A DNA stretch of 64,000 nucleotides from Marinicella meishanensis. Its GTDB lineage: Bacteria; Pseudomonadota; Gammaproteobacteria; Xanthomonadales; Marinicellaceae. The position numbers and the translations under genes were made by a program. The stretch is from the NCBI RefSeq assembly GCF_019931145.1, contig NZ_JAIOUV010000003.1, positions 310,001 to 374,000 of the forward strand, written 5' to 3'. The notes under the pieces were generated by a model. That model ran no database searches. It was not told the origin of the DNA and saw only the letters and a program-made list of their open reading frames with translations. Position 1 is the stretch's first letter. Every line of letters begins with the position of its first letter. Below are positions 18,673 to 27,946 of this stretch, piece by piece.

Positions 18673-19905
18673 TCAAAACTGAATGGTTTTCACCTCAGCC
18701 CACGGCACCCAGCGATAATTCTCGCCTGATTTCAGCAGCAACCCATTGTTGTCACGGGTCACACTGTTGTTGCCGTAGGCCAACAAAGTGCTGCCATCAT
18801 GCAGGGTCAACTCGACCGCTTGCTCGTGTTTGACGGTGATTTGTTTGATGGTGCGCAGGGGAATCTGGCGGTTCGCTTCATTGACATCGGCATACAACAA
18901 ATCAGCTTGGCTGACCAAGCTCATGTCGTAGGTGATGGCATCGGCTTGCACCGATGACCCGTCTTGCAAGGTCACGGTGCCACGCAAGGGTTGTTGCATC
19001 TGGGCATAGTCATCAAAATCCAACCAGGCCACATCGACGTCTTCGATCACCAGCTTATTGAATTGGGACCATTCAATTTCCACCCGTCCCAGATCCGGGT
19101 GATCCACCCAAATGCCACGGTTGCTGGTGTTGACGTCGTTGGTGCCGGTCAGGTTCAAGGTGTTGCCATCGGTCAATTCGACCAATGAATAATTGCCATT
19201 CTTTTCAATGCTTTTGATGTCGGCAAATTTGATTTCATAATCTTTGTTGGCTTCGTCGTTGCCATCCAACTCTTCGTCGGTGAGGCGTTCGTCTTTGTCC
19301 CACATCACCCGACCCTGAAACGTGCCAATGGATGAGGTCACGGTGCCATAAATGCCGTCGCCGAAGGTCAGGGCATTGGCCGGTGCTTTGGCAAAAGTCA
19401 CCAAGGTCAATTCATCCATGTCAAATTCTTGGGTGTTGCCCTGGGCGTCTTTGACATAGATGTCAGAGCGCAGGTCGTTGGAGCTTTCGCCGTCACTGAC
19501 AATGGTGGTGCCGTCGTGTAAGGTGGCGGTGAATAAGGGTTGCTCGGCGTCAATGGCCAATTGTTTGATCGCTCCAAAAGGCACATTAAAATAAGGGGGA
19601 TCGATCTCTTTTCCAAAGAATGATTTGAAGGTGATTTGTAAATCACCAATGGTGGCTTGGGGACCGGGTTGGTGGTCTAACAAGGCCTCTTGTTCGTCAT
19701 CGGTCAAGTGTTCAAAGCCAACGGTACCGATCTTGACGCCGTTGAAAATGTCACTGAGGAAGGTCTCTTGATCACCCCAGCGAATGCTGCCGGTGTGGGT
19801 TTGTCCTTTTTTATCGGTGACGGTGCCATATATGATCGGTTCTGGTTTGGCTGCAACCGAGCCCACTGCGGCGCTTAACATCGCCGTTAATAAGATTTTT
19901 TTCAT
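18673..19905 (-). CDS. Secreted protein with three two-part beta modules, unknown function
   Basis: A 410-residue exported protein (signal peptide ending SVAA) that I do not recognise. It is built from three repeats: GTVT starts at residues 27, 187 and 309, and an L-x-DG-x-T-[IL] unit with a following GI/GL-x-V strand appears at about 129, 244 and 368. The composition is acidic and rich in short beta strands; there is no Cys, no membrane anchor and no C-terminal tail like that of the other secreted proteins here. It lies convergent to the PhoB-like gene and 95 bases downstream of the TMEM175-like gene. A structural or binding role is possible but unproven. Confidence 0.7.
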   Translation of the reverse strand: MKKILLTAMLSAAVGSVAAKPEPIIYGTVTDKKGQTHTGSIRWGDQETFLSDIFNGVKIGTVGFEHLTDDEQEALLDHQPGPQATIGDLQITFKSFFGKEIDPPYFNVPFGAIKQLAIDAEQPLFTATLHDGTTIVSDGESSNDLRSDIYVKDAQGNTQEFDMDELTLVTFAKAPANALTFGDGIYGTVTSSIGTFQGRVMWDKDERLTDEELDGNDEANKDYEIKFADIKSIEKNGNYSLVELTDGNTLNLTGTNDVNTSNRGIWVDHPDLGRVEIEWSQFNKLVIEDVDVAWLDFDDYAQMQQPLRGTVTLQDGSSVQADAITYDMSLVSQADLLYADVNEANRQIPLRTIKQITVKHEQAVELTLHDGSTLLAYGNNSVTRDNNGLLLKSGENYRWVPWAEVKTIQF

Positions 19906-20000
19906 GATTTCAATGCTTTTCAGTGTTCAATGATTATGTCAGTTTTACAAAAATTATGCATGTAACAAAAGTCCTGTATTGGCCGCCTGTGTTCTGGCGG

Positions 20001-20738
20001 TCACCCTGTGGTCGCTTGTGAGGCCACCCATTGCCGGTGTCGTCGCCGTTCAATCCTGGCCACCAGCGGCCAGATCAGCATGTAGACAAAACCAGTGAAT
20101 GGCACCCAATGGCCCTGGGTGAAGTACACCAACACCATGTTGGCCAAACACACGGCGGCCATCGCTTGATTGACCACTATGGCGGTTTCTGACTGGTAAA
20201 TTTCCTGCGGTGACAAGCGCAGTTGAGTGGCCATTTTCTTGGCATGCTGGTACAAGGCCATAAAAATCAGCGAGATGCAGGCAAAGCCGATGGAGAAGTA
20301 GTAAAACAACTGCTTCAACTCTTCATAGCTGGATAATTTGAACTGGCTCGGCAGGTAGCCCAGGGTGAGCCAGGCAAACAGGCCTTCAAACATCATTTTC
20401 AAGGGATAGACATAAATCAAGACGATGGCCAGCAGGCTGACCGACAACACCACGGTGCGGGTGTCCTCCAGCCCAAAGCGCCGGCTCCACACCGAGTGAC
20501 TGTGCCAAATGAGCACCAATTGGGCGACACTCAACAAGAAGGCCGGGATGTGTTTGGAAATGCCCAACAATTCGGGAATGCTGCGCGGAATTTGATCGAT
20601 GGAAATCACCAACATGGTCACCGCAAAGGCAAAAGCGGCGTCGACGAACACCTCAATGCGGGTCATGGCCAAGCCGCGGATGCGAAAGCCGTGCTCAACC
20701 GGGCATTGTTCTATGAATTCTTCCGTCAAAGGCTGCAT
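20001..20738 (-). CDS. TMEM175-like (DUF1211) potassium channel protein
   Basis: A 245-residue integral membrane protein with about six hydrophobic segments. The first contains R27-IEV-FVDAAFAFAVT, the signature RxxxFxDAxFAFAxT of TMEM175/DUF1211 channels, which conduct potassium in bacteria. Later segments lie at roughly 64-80, 97-115, 142-160, 185-205 and 210-226. It follows uvrA by 20 bases on the same strand, so they may share a message, though a functional link is not obvious. The start is the first ATG; an ATG at residue 25 (just before the signature) would shorten the cytoplasmic N-terminus. Confidence 0.83.
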   Translation of the reverse strand: MQPLTEEFIEQCPVEHGFRIRGLAMTRIEVFVDAAFAFAVTMLVISIDQIPRSIPELLGISKHIPAFLLSVAQLVLIWHSHSVWSRRFGLEDTRTVVLSVSLLAIVLIYVYPLKMMFEGLFAWLTLGYLPSQFKLSSYEELKQLFYYFSIGFACISLIFMALYQHAKKMATQLRLSPQEIYQSETAIVVNQAMAAVCLANMVLVYFTQGHWVPFTGFVYMLIWPLVARIERRRHRQWVASQATTG

Positions 20739-20758
20739 GGCAATTGTCTGGGTTCAAA

Positions 20759-23593
20759 TCATTTTGATTTTAGCATGGGTTTTAAGAACTGCCCGGTGTG
20801 GCTGTGTTTGGTTTGGGCTATTTGTTCTGGGGTGCCGGTGGCAATGATTTCACCGCCGCCATGCCCACCTTCGGGCCCCAAATCAATGATCCAGTCAGCG
20901 GTCTTGATCACATCAAGGTTGTGTTCAATGACCATGATGGTGTTGCCGTTGTCGCGTAAGTGGTGCAGCACTTTGAGCAACTGTTTGATGTCTGCAAAAT
21001 GCAAACCAGTGGTCGGTTCATCGAGGATGTATACGGTTTTACCGGTGTCACGCTTGGACAGTTCTTTGGCCAGTTTCACCCGCTGGGCTTCACCACCGGA
21101 CAAGGTGGTGGCGTTTTGGCCCAGGGTGATGTAGCTCAATCCCACGTCCAGCAAGGTTTGTAACTTGGTGGCGATGCTGGGAATGGCGGCAAAGAAAGGC
21201 AAGGCATCTTCCACCGTCATGTTCAGCACTTCGTAGATGTTTTGGCCTTTGTATTGAATGTCCAGTGTTTCGCGGTTGTAGCGTTTGCCTTTGCAGGTGT
21301 CGCAGGTCACATACACATCCGGCAGAAAGTGCATTTCTACCTTGATCACCCCATCACCCTGGCAAGCTTCACAGCGGCCGCCTTTGACATTGAAACTGAA
21401 GCGGCCAGGCTTGTAACCACGGGCCCGGGATTCCGGGGTGTTGGCGAACAAATCGCGGATGGGTCCGAACAACTGGGTGTAGGTGGCGGGGTTGGAACGC
21501 GGGGTGCGACCAATCGGTTTTTGATCGATGTCCACCACTTTGTCAAACAAGTCGATGTTTTCAAAGCCCTGGTGCGGTTGGGCATGGTGGGTGGCGCGGT
21601 TCAGGTGGTTGGCCAGCACTTTGTAAACCGTTTCATTGATCAAGGTCGATTTGCCTGATCCCGAGACCCCAGTGATGCAAGTGAACAAACCCACCGGAAT
21701 TTCCACATCCACATTCTTCAAATTGTTGCCTGAGGCGCCTTTGAGCTTGAAGGTTTTGTCCGGATCAAATGGATGGCGTTGTTCCGGGATTTCAATTTTC
21801 AGTTCACCGGTCAGGTATTTGCCGGTGATGGAATCGGCACTGGCGCAGATTTCTGCGGGTGTGCCTTGGGCCACGATGTGACCGCCGTGCACGCCAGCAC
21901 CGGGGCCGATGTCGACCACATGATCGGCCAGACGCACGGCATCTTCATCGTGTTCCACCACGATCACGGTGTTGCCCAGGTTTTTTAAATTGACCAGGGT
22001 TTTCAGCAGCTTTTCGTTGTCGCGTTGGTGCAGGCCGATGGAAGGTTCATCCAGCACATACATCACCCCGACCAAGCCGGCACCAATTTGCGAGGCCAGG
22101 CGAATGCGCTGGGCTTCGCCACCGGATAAAGAGTCGGCCTTGCGGTCCACCGTGAGGTAGTTCAAGCCGACATTGACCAAAAAACTCAAGCGTTCTTTGA
22201 TTTCTTTGATGATTTTGTCGGCAATTTCGGCTTTTTGCCCACTGAGCTGCAATTCCTCGAAATGACGCAAGGCACCGGCAATCGACATGGCGTTGATGTG
22301 GGGTAAGGGCACGTCATTGATGAACACGTGGCGGGCACTGCGGTTCAAGCGCTGGCCTTCGCAGACGGGGCACGGCTTCTTGCTGATGTATTTGTTGAGT
22401 TCCTCGCGCACCATCGACGATTCGGTTTCTTGGTAACGCCGTTTCATGTTGTTGGCGATGCCTTCAAAGGGGTGGTTGCGCTCGTATTGGCCTTTGTCAC
22501 TGTAATAGGTGAAACGGATGTTTTTCTCACCACTGCCGTAAAACAACACGTCTTGCACTTCTTGGCTCAAATCTTGCAGCGGGGTGTTGACGTCGAAGCC
22601 ATAAGTTTTGGCCACCGCTTGCAGCAGTTGAAAGTACCAGCCGTTGCGTTTGTCCCAACCACGCACGGCACCGTCGGCCATGGACAGTTTTTTGTTGACG
22701 ATGATTCGCTCTGGGTCAAAATATTGACTGACGCCCAGGCCATCACATTCGCTGCAAGCCCCATTGGGGGAGTTGAACGAAAACAAGCGCGGTTCCAACT
22801 CACTCAATGAGTAATTACACACCGGACAGGAAAACAAGGAGCTGAACATGAGGTTGATGGCAGCTTGATCCTGTGTATCATCAAACGACACCACCATGGC
22901 CAAGCCTTCGGACAGGGCCAGTGCGGTTTCAAAGGATTCGGCCAGTCGCTGGGCCATGTTGTCTTTCACCTTGAAGCGGTCAACCACCGCTTCGATGTCG
23001 TGTTTTTGTTTGGGGTTCAACTTCGGCAGGTCGTCGATGTTGTACACCTTGCCATCAATCCGCACCCGCACAAAGCCGCTACCGCGCAGCTGTTCCAACA
23101 ACAGCAGGTGTTCCCCTTTGCGGTTGCGTACCACCGGTGCCAACAACATTAATTTGCGCCCAGCTTCCAGGGCCAACACCTTGTCGACCATTTCTGAGAC
23201 CTCTTGGGCTTCCAATGAAATGTCGTGGTCTGGACATTTGGGGGTGCCGATGCGGGCATAGAGCAAGCGCAAGTAGTCGTAGATTTCGGTGATGGTGCCC
23301 ACCGTTGAACGGGGGTTGTGCGAGGTTGATTTTTGTTCAATCGAAATGGCTGGTGACAAGCCTTCGATGTGGTCCAGGTCGGGTTTGTCCATCATCGACA
23401 GGAACTGCCGGGCATAGGCCGACAAGGATTCGACGTAGCGACGCTGGCCTTCGGCATAAATGGTGTCAAAGGCCAGGGACGATTTGCCGGAGCCTGACAG
23501 GCCCGTGATGACAATGAATTCATCGCGTGGCAAGTCGATGTCGATGTTTTTCAGGTTGTGGGTTCTGACCCCTCGCAGGGAGATGGATTTCAT
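20759..23593 (-). CDS. uvrA: Excinuclease ABC subunit A
   Basis: UvrA recognises bulky DNA lesions and loads UvrB in nucleotide excision repair. Both ATPase modules are complete: Walker [10 protein letters not shown] at residues 31-39 and a second GVSGSGKST near 640, with [16 protein letters not shown] and [16 protein letters not shown] signature loops and [11 protein letters not shown] and [11 protein letters not shown] Walker B/D loops. The zinc-finger pairs CPVC..CSEC and [16 protein letters not shown] are present. ATG at 23593 gives 944 residues (E. coli 940); an upstream in-frame TTG at 23602 is less likely. I looked for a LexA operator upstream and did not find one. Confidence 0.97.
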   Translation of the reverse strand: MKSISLRGVRTHNLKNIDIDLPRDEFIVITGLSGSGKSSLAFDTIYAEGQRRYVESLSAYARQFLSMMDKPDLDHIEGLSPAISIEQKSTSHNPRSTVGTITEIYDYLRLLYARIGTPKCPDHDISLEAQEVSEMVDKVLALEAGRKLMLLAPVVRNRKGEHLLLLEQLRGSGFVRVRIDGKVYNIDDLPKLNPKQKHDIEAVVDRFKVKDNMAQRLAESFETALALSEGLAMVVSFDDTQDQAAINLMFSSLFSCPVCNYSLSELEPRLFSFNSPNGACSECDGLGVSQYFDPERIIVNKKLSMADGAVRGWDKRNGWYFQLLQAVAKTYGFDVNTPLQDLSQEVQDVLFYGSGEKNIRFTYYSDKGQYERNHPFEGIANNMKRRYQETESSMVREELNKYISKKPCPVCEGQRLNRSARHVFINDVPLPHINAMSIAGALRHFEELQLSGQKAEIADKIIKEIKERLSFLVNVGLNYLTVDRKADSLSGGEAQRIRLASQIGAGLVGVMYVLDEPSIGLHQRDNEKLLKTLVNLKNLGNTVIVVEHDEDAVRLADHVVDIGPGAGVHGGHIVAQGTPAEICASADSITGKYLTGELKIEIPEQRHPFDPDKTFKLKGASGNNLKNVDVEIPVGLFTCITGVSGSGKSTLINETVYKVLANHLNRATHHAQPHQGFENIDLFDKVVDIDQKPIGRTPRSNPATYTQLFGPIRDLFANTPESRARGYKPGRFSFNVKGGRCEACQGDGVIKVEMHFLPDVYVTCDTCKGKRYNRETLDIQYKGQNIYEVLNMTVEDALPFFAAIPSIATKLQTLLDVGLSYITLGQNATTLSGGEAQRVKLAKELSKRDTGKTVYILDEPTTGLHFADIKQLLKVLHHLRDNGNTIMVIEHNLDVIKTADWIIDLGPEGGHGGGEIIATGTPEQIAQTKHSHTGQFLKPMLKSK

Positions 23594-23720
23594 GTTGGTC
23601 AAGGGTGAATCAAACCCATCATTGTAACCAAAAACGGTGTCGATATTGTGCTCAAATTGGATAATTTTTTCAGGCTGAAAACAGTGACTTGTGGTCGATG
23701 AGATCAGGCCCGACTTTGGT

Positions 23721-23726
23721 TATAAT
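23721..23726 (+). promoter_or_regulatory. Consensus -10 upstream of the small membrane protein gene
   Basis: TATAAT at 23721-23726 lies 24 bases before the ATG at 23751, which has GGAG seven bases upstream. No strong -35 is present at 17 bases. It would drive the two genes 23751-25001. Confidence 0.4.
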
Positions 23727-23750
23727 GATGACACTGTATCGGAGACTGGA

Positions 23751-23942
23751 ATGAACACACGTGGCGCGACATTATTGACATTGGCAGCCATCGCATTGGC
23801 CTTGTACTTCATTGGTTTCACCACCGGTGCCGTGGTCGTGGTGGTGCTGGCGGCGGCGGTGGAGTTGTGGTTTTGGATCAAACTGCTGGACCATGACGAC
23901 CGCCAGGACGCCAAAAATTCATCCACCGATCACCATCCTTAA
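23751..23942 (+). CDS. Small membrane protein, unknown function
   Basis: A 63-residue protein with a hydrophobic stretch from about residue 8 to 45 (LLTLAAIALALYFIGF then AVVVVVLAAAVELWFWIKLL), enough for two short membrane helices in a hairpin, followed by a charged tail rich in Asp, His and Asn. The ATG at 23751 is supported by GGAG and the TATAAT upstream; the frame opens earlier but without a ribosome site. The next gene starts four bases after the stop. I do not recognise the family. Confidence 0.6.
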   Translation: MNTRGATLLTLAAIALALYFIGFTTGAVVVVVLAAAVELWFWIKLLDHDDRQDAKNSSTDHHP

Positions 23943-23945
23943 ACC

Positions 23946-25001
23946 GTGCGACTCATGGCCGGTGGTACCAGCCGCCTGCGGTTGATTTGCTGTGGGGCCG
24001 TGTTGTGGGCCTTCGTGACCCAAGCCACCCCCACCTCGCACGGTGACCGCATGGCCCAAGCCCACACGTTATTGACCCAAGTCCTGGCGCAAAGGATGGT
24101 GCCGAAAGCCAATGGGGCCATGGGCCGCAACCGAGCAGGCTATTTTCACGTGCGCTTTCAAATGGGCATGCACCACCTGGTGGATCACGGCTTGGCCAGT
24201 CAGGACCCCAAGGCCATTTTGAAATTTGTTAAAGCGGCCGAATACGCCCTCCGGCACCAACTGCCTGATGGGGATTTCCAATTAACCCGGCCGGCAAAAC
24301 TGGCTGGACTGGGCCAAGCCAGCCCGGCAGATCGGGCCAGTGGTGTGGCCTTTTTCACTTACTCTTTGGGCGTGGGACTGCACGCTTTGCACCACAGTGC
24401 TTGGTGGCAAAGCTGTCAAGCCTGTGCGCCATTGCGCACCCGGGTGGTGATGCTCACCCAACAACTGCAACCCACCTTGGTATTTTTACTGAAGCAAGAA
24501 GGCCGTTTGATGGCTGCTGATCGCAATGCCCCCAATCGCCTGTTGTTCAATGGTTTGGCCTTTTATTCGCTGAGTCAATTGTTGGATTCTGAGCCCGCTG
24601 CCGCAGCGGCCCATCGTTTCATCCAACAGGCCACCCAACAGGTTCATGTTGATGGCTATTTCATCGAAGGCGGCGGTTTTGACTCCAGTTACAACGGCGT
24701 GGCTTCCGCTTTGTGCCTTCGCTTGGTGCTGATGGGTTACCCCGAGCCAAATTTGGTCGCTGTCTGTGACCGGGCATTGACCTGGCAAATACAACGCATT
24801 TTACCCAGCGGTGAAATCGACAGCCGCGGCAACAGCCGGGTGCGCACCGATGGCACCGGTGAAGCTTTTTTGGGCCGATCCAAGGACGTCGATGCAGCAC
24901 ACACCATTGAAGCTTTGCTGTTGTTTGCTGTGCTGAACCGCAATCCAGTTACCGTCAGCTTGGCCCAGCAGGTGTTACAACATTACCGCAACAAACGCTG
25001 A
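23946..25001 (+). CDS. Secreted alpha/alpha-toroid-like protein, unknown
   Basis: A 351-residue protein with an N-terminal signal-like segment (LRLICCGAVLWAFVTQATP). The rest is helical, with spaced blocks such as HHLVDHGLASQDPKAILKFV, QLPDGDFQL, NRLLFNGLAFYSLSQLL, DGYFIEGGGFDSSYNGVASA and LPSGEIDSRGNSRVRTDGTG. The repeated pairs of helices and the DGYFIEGGGFDSSY turn recall (alpha/alpha) toroid folds of polysaccharide lyases, glycosidases and terpene-cyclase-like proteins, but I cannot name a family. GTG at 23946 follows the previous stop directly; ATG at 23955 is an alternative. It is probably co-transcribed with the small membrane protein. Confidence 0.68.
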   Translation: MRLMAGGTSRLRLICCGAVLWAFVTQATPTSHGDRMAQAHTLLTQVLAQRMVPKANGAMGRNRAGYFHVRFQMGMHHLVDHGLASQDPKAILKFVKAAEYALRHQLPDGDFQLTRPAKLAGLGQASPADRASGVAFFTYSLGVGLHALHHSAWWQSCQACAPLRTRVVMLTQQLQPTLVFLLKQEGRLMAADRNAPNRLLFNGLAFYSLSQLLDSEPAAAAAHRFIQQATQQVHVDGYFIEGGGFDSSYNGVASALCLRLVLMGYPEPNLVAVCDRALTWQIQRILPSGEIDSRGNSRVRTDGTGEAFLGRSKDVDAAHTIEALLLFAVLNRNPVTVSLAQQVLQHYRNKR

Positions 25002-25150
25002 CTAAACCCGTATTAAAATCCCAGTCATCCCAAACACCTTATTAATGACAATGGTGGCCTTGTGGTCCAGTTCTGATAAACCACACAGTACGCACTTCCA
25101 GGCTGCTCTGCCATGTAAAATCCAGGTTAAAATGTGAAATACAAAACATA

Positions 25151-25179
25151 TTGACTATGTAAATAAGTACAAATATACT
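25151..25179 (+). promoter_or_regulatory. Strong promoter for the peroxidase-kinase-regulator operon
   Basis: TTGACT (25151-25156) and TATACT (25174-25179) are separated by exactly 17 bases, 30 bases before the ATG at 25210. Each hexamer differs from the sigma70 consensus by one base. No FNR-type site was found here. Confidence 0.65.
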
Positions 25180-25209
25180 GAAATAATATCCACATAATGG
25201 TATTCGTTG

Positions 25210-26184
25210 ATGTTTTTATTAAATGCTGGGTTTACTGATCGTCAAGTATTGGCTGGCTTGTTGTTTGTTTCATTGGGCTGTGCGAAAGCCACTGAACCGA
25301 CTTTCATCACCCCGATTCCACAACACATGGCTGTTGATGAAGCCAAGGCCAAGCTGGGTAAAACATTGTTTTTTGATAAACGTTTGTCCACAGACAACAG
25401 CATTTCTTGTGCCACATGCCATGATTTGAATGGTGCATTTGGGGCCGATGGCCAGCAATTTTCATCGGGGGTCAATGGCTTACAAGGGACCCGCAACTCA
25501 CCAACTGTGTTCAATGCCGTGTTCAACTTCAAACAATTTTGGGATGGGCGGGCGCATGACCTGGTGGAACAAGCCAGGGGCCCAGTGACCAATCCGGTTG
25601 AAATGGGCATGGCAACTTGGACCGAAGTGGTCAGAAAGTTGGCTGATGACAGTCAATATGTGGAGGCCTTTCAACAAATATATGGGCAGGGCATCAATGA
25701 AGACCTGATCGTGGATGCCATCGCTGAATATGAAAAACAATTGATCACCCCCAATTCACCCTTTGATCAATTCCTTAATGGTGATGAATCGGCAATCACT
25801 GCCAAACAAAAAAAAGGTTATGAACTGTTCAAAGCCTATGGCTGTGTGTCATGCCACCAAGGGAAAAATGTGGGTGGCAACATGTTCCAAAAAATGGGTG
25901 TACTCAAAGACATCAATCTCCAGTCGGGTAGTTTGAATGAAGATTTGGGTCGCTATGAAGTCACCAAAAATGAGTGGGACAAGCGTGTGTTTAAAGTGCC
26001 AAGTCTCCGGCTGGCAGTCAAAACAGCGCCATATTTTCACGATGGGTCAGTCAAAACCATCGAAGAAGCTGTCGACATCATGATTGAATTCCAATTGGGC
26101 AGGACGGTGCCTAAAGACGATCGCAGTTCAATCATTGCCTTTTTAGAATCTTTGGTGGGTGAAATTCCTGAAGGAGTGCTGTGA
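25210..26184 (+). CDS. Di-haem cytochrome c peroxidase (CCP/MauG family)
   Basis: An exported di-haem protein of about 324 residues. Two haem c sites are present: CATCH at 67-71 and CVSCH at 212-216. Between them lies WDGRAHDLVEQARGPVTNPVEMGM with a candidate distal Met at 132 or 134, typical of bacterial cytochrome c peroxidases, which reduce hydrogen peroxide in the periplasm; MauG-like and MbnH-like enzymes of the same fold instead modify proteins. An N-terminal hydrophobic signal ends near Cys24 in SLGCAKA; the lipobox is poor, so soluble or lipid-anchored is open. Start at ATG 25210 rather than TTG 25207. It overlaps the kinase gene by one base, so the three genes downstream of one promoter form an operon. 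Confidence 0.92.
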   Translation: MFLLNAGFTDRQVLAGLLFVSLGCAKATEPTFITPIPQHMAVDEAKAKLGKTLFFDKRLSTDNSISCATCHDLNGAFGADGQQFSSGVNGLQGTRNSPTVFNAVFNFKQFWDGRAHDLVEQARGPVTNPVEMGMATWTEVVRKLADDSQYVEAFQQIYGQGINEDLIVDAIAEYEKQLITPNSPFDQFLNGDESAITAKQKKGYELFKAYGCVSCHQGKNVGGNMFQKMGVLKDINLQSGSLNEDLGRYEVTKNEWDKRVFKVPSLRLAVKTAPYFHDGSVKTIEEAVDIMIEFQLGRTVPKDDRSSIIAFLESLVGEIPEGVL

Positions 26185-27938
26185 TGAAACCATCTATCCT
26201 GCTATTGATCTATTTGAGTCTGGCCATCGGCGGTGCCGCCGGCATTGTGTATTACCAATCGACGCTGCCAGACACCGAACAAATGAACAACGATGTGTCG
26301 CAGAAACTGTTGTCCATTGATGGCTTGAATGCCAGTGTGGGTGAGTTGGCATTGCGCAGCCGCCATCACATTGACAACAACTACGATAACTTAACCCGAA
26401 CAACGGCACTGTTGGAGCAGTCTTTGGTGTCGTTGGAGCAACGGTATTTCAACCCTGAACAACTCAAAGACCCCATGTTGCTGCGCAATTTTGAATTGCT
26501 GAATAAAGAAATCATGATTCAAAATGACTTGATTGAAAGCTTCAAATCCCACAATTCAGTGCTCAGGAATTCTGTGCGATATGCACCAGCAGCGGGACAA
26601 AACTTGATGCAAATTGCCCGTGAAGCCAAATTAATCGAGGCCGAAGGGTTGTATGCGCAAGTCGTCAGAGAATTGTTGGAATATGCCTTGTTGGGTTCAT
26701 CACTCAGTGAAGAGAAATTGAAAATTGCCTTGCCCAAACTGGCAGAAATCGAAACTGCTCTGCCTGAATTTGCCCAAATTGCCCATTTGGAGTTCACCCG
26801 TCATGTGAAAACAGTGTTGGATGAAAAAGCACTGACCGATCAATACTTAAGCAAAGCCTTGTTGACCACGTCGAGCAGCAAAATTCAGGGGTTGAGTCAA
26901 GCGTGGAATCAATGGATCATGCAGCAGTCCAGTCAAGCGGCTCGTTTGGATCAATGGGTCATGGCCTACATTGCATTCTTATTGGTGGGACTGGGATTCA
27001 TTGCTTGGAAATTGAGGTCCCTTTACCTGCACCTGGATCATGAGGTGGCGGTACAAACGGCAGAGGTGCAAAAAGCGTTTGATGACTTGAAGGAATCAGA
27101 ATCGAAATTGGTGCAATCCGAAAAAATGGCGTCTTTGGGTCAAATGGTGGCTGGTGTGGCCCATGAAATCAACACCCCGCTGGGCTACATTTCCAGTAAT
27201 GTGGACACCATCAGACTCAACATGGGTGAGCTGGATGGCATTTTGCAATCAGTAGACATGATTTCTCAAGAGATTTCGCAATCCAAGCCCAACACCAAAA
27301 AAATCGGCAACATCGTCAAGCGCATGGTGCATGTGTATCGCAGCATGCGACAAAGAGAGACCTTGTCAGAAATCGAAGACTTGCTGCAAGACTCATCGTA
27401 TGGCCTGTCAGAGATTTCAGATTTGGTCAGTTCGTTGAAAGATTTCAGTCGCTTGGATCGCACCAGCGTGTTGGACACCGACCTGCATCAAGGCTTGGAT
27501 GCCACATTGAAAATTTGCAGCAGCCTCATCGGCCAGCGCCAAGTCATCAAAACCTATGGCCAAAACATTCCCTTGATCGAGTGCATGCCGGCACAGTTGA
27601 ACCAAGTGTTCATGAACATCATCACCAATTCCGCACAAGCCACTGCAGATGATGGGGTCATTGAAATCATCACTCGAGCCACTGACCAAGGTGTTGAAAT
27701 CGAATTCAGTGACAACGGTTCCGGTATGAGTGAATCAACCATCAAACAGATCTTTGATCCATTTTTCACCACCAAGGAAGTGGGAGAGGGCACCGGCTTG
27801 GGCATGTCGATATCTTATAAAATCATCAAAAGCCATGGGGGTGATATCGAAGTCAACAGCTTGTTGAATCAAGGCACCCAAGTGACTGTGAAGTTACCCC
27901 TCAAACAGTCTCAGGCTTCATTGAGTGTGATTAAATAA
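26184..27938 (+). CDS. DAHL-type membrane sensor histidine kinase
   Basis: A 584-residue sensor kinase. The first helix is at about 6-25, a long all-helical periplasmic region spans about 26-257, and the second membrane helix lies at about 258-278. The periplasmic block IESFKSHNSVLRNSVRYAP and its helical pattern fit the DAHL (double all-helical ligand-binding) sensor domain as I remember it. HisKA follows with His327 in AHEINTPLGYISSN, then a long helical insert, and HATPase with NIITNSAQA, DNGSGM, FFTTKE and GTGLGMSIS. ATG at 26184 has AGGAG eight bases upstream and overlaps the peroxidase stop. Its position between a peroxidase and a regulator suggests it senses a small molecule tied to peroxidase function; this is inference. 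Confidence 0.9.
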   Translation: MKPSILLLIYLSLAIGGAAGIVYYQSTLPDTEQMNNDVSQKLLSIDGLNASVGELALRSRHHIDNNYDNLTRTTALLEQSLVSLEQRYFNPEQLKDPMLLRNFELLNKEIMIQNDLIESFKSHNSVLRNSVRYAPAAGQNLMQIAREAKLIEAEGLYAQVVRELLEYALLGSSLSEEKLKIALPKLAEIETALPEFAQIAHLEFTRHVKTVLDEKALTDQYLSKALLTTSSSKIQGLSQAWNQWIMQQSSQAARLDQWVMAYIAFLLVGLGFIAWKLRSLYLHLDHEVAVQTAEVQKAFDDLKESESKLVQSEKMASLGQMVAGVAHEINTPLGYISSNVDTIRLNMGELDGILQSVDMISQEISQSKPNTKKIGNIVKRMVHVYRSMRQRETLSEIEDLLQDSSYGLSEISDLVSSLKDFSRLDRTSVLDTDLHQGLDATLKICSSLIGQRQVIKTYGQNIPLIECMPAQLNQVFMNIITNSAQATADDGVIEIITRATDQGVEIEFSDNGSGMSESTIKQIFDPFFTTKEVGEGTGLGMSISYKIIKSHGGDIEVNSLLNQGTQVTVKLPLKQSQASLSVIK

Positions 27939-27946
27939 GCAGCCAG

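Noticed and set aside
23594-23700. LexA (SOS) operator upstream of uvrA
   Set aside because: I searched for CTGT-N8-ACAG and near forms and found none, so SOS control is not supported by sequence here.
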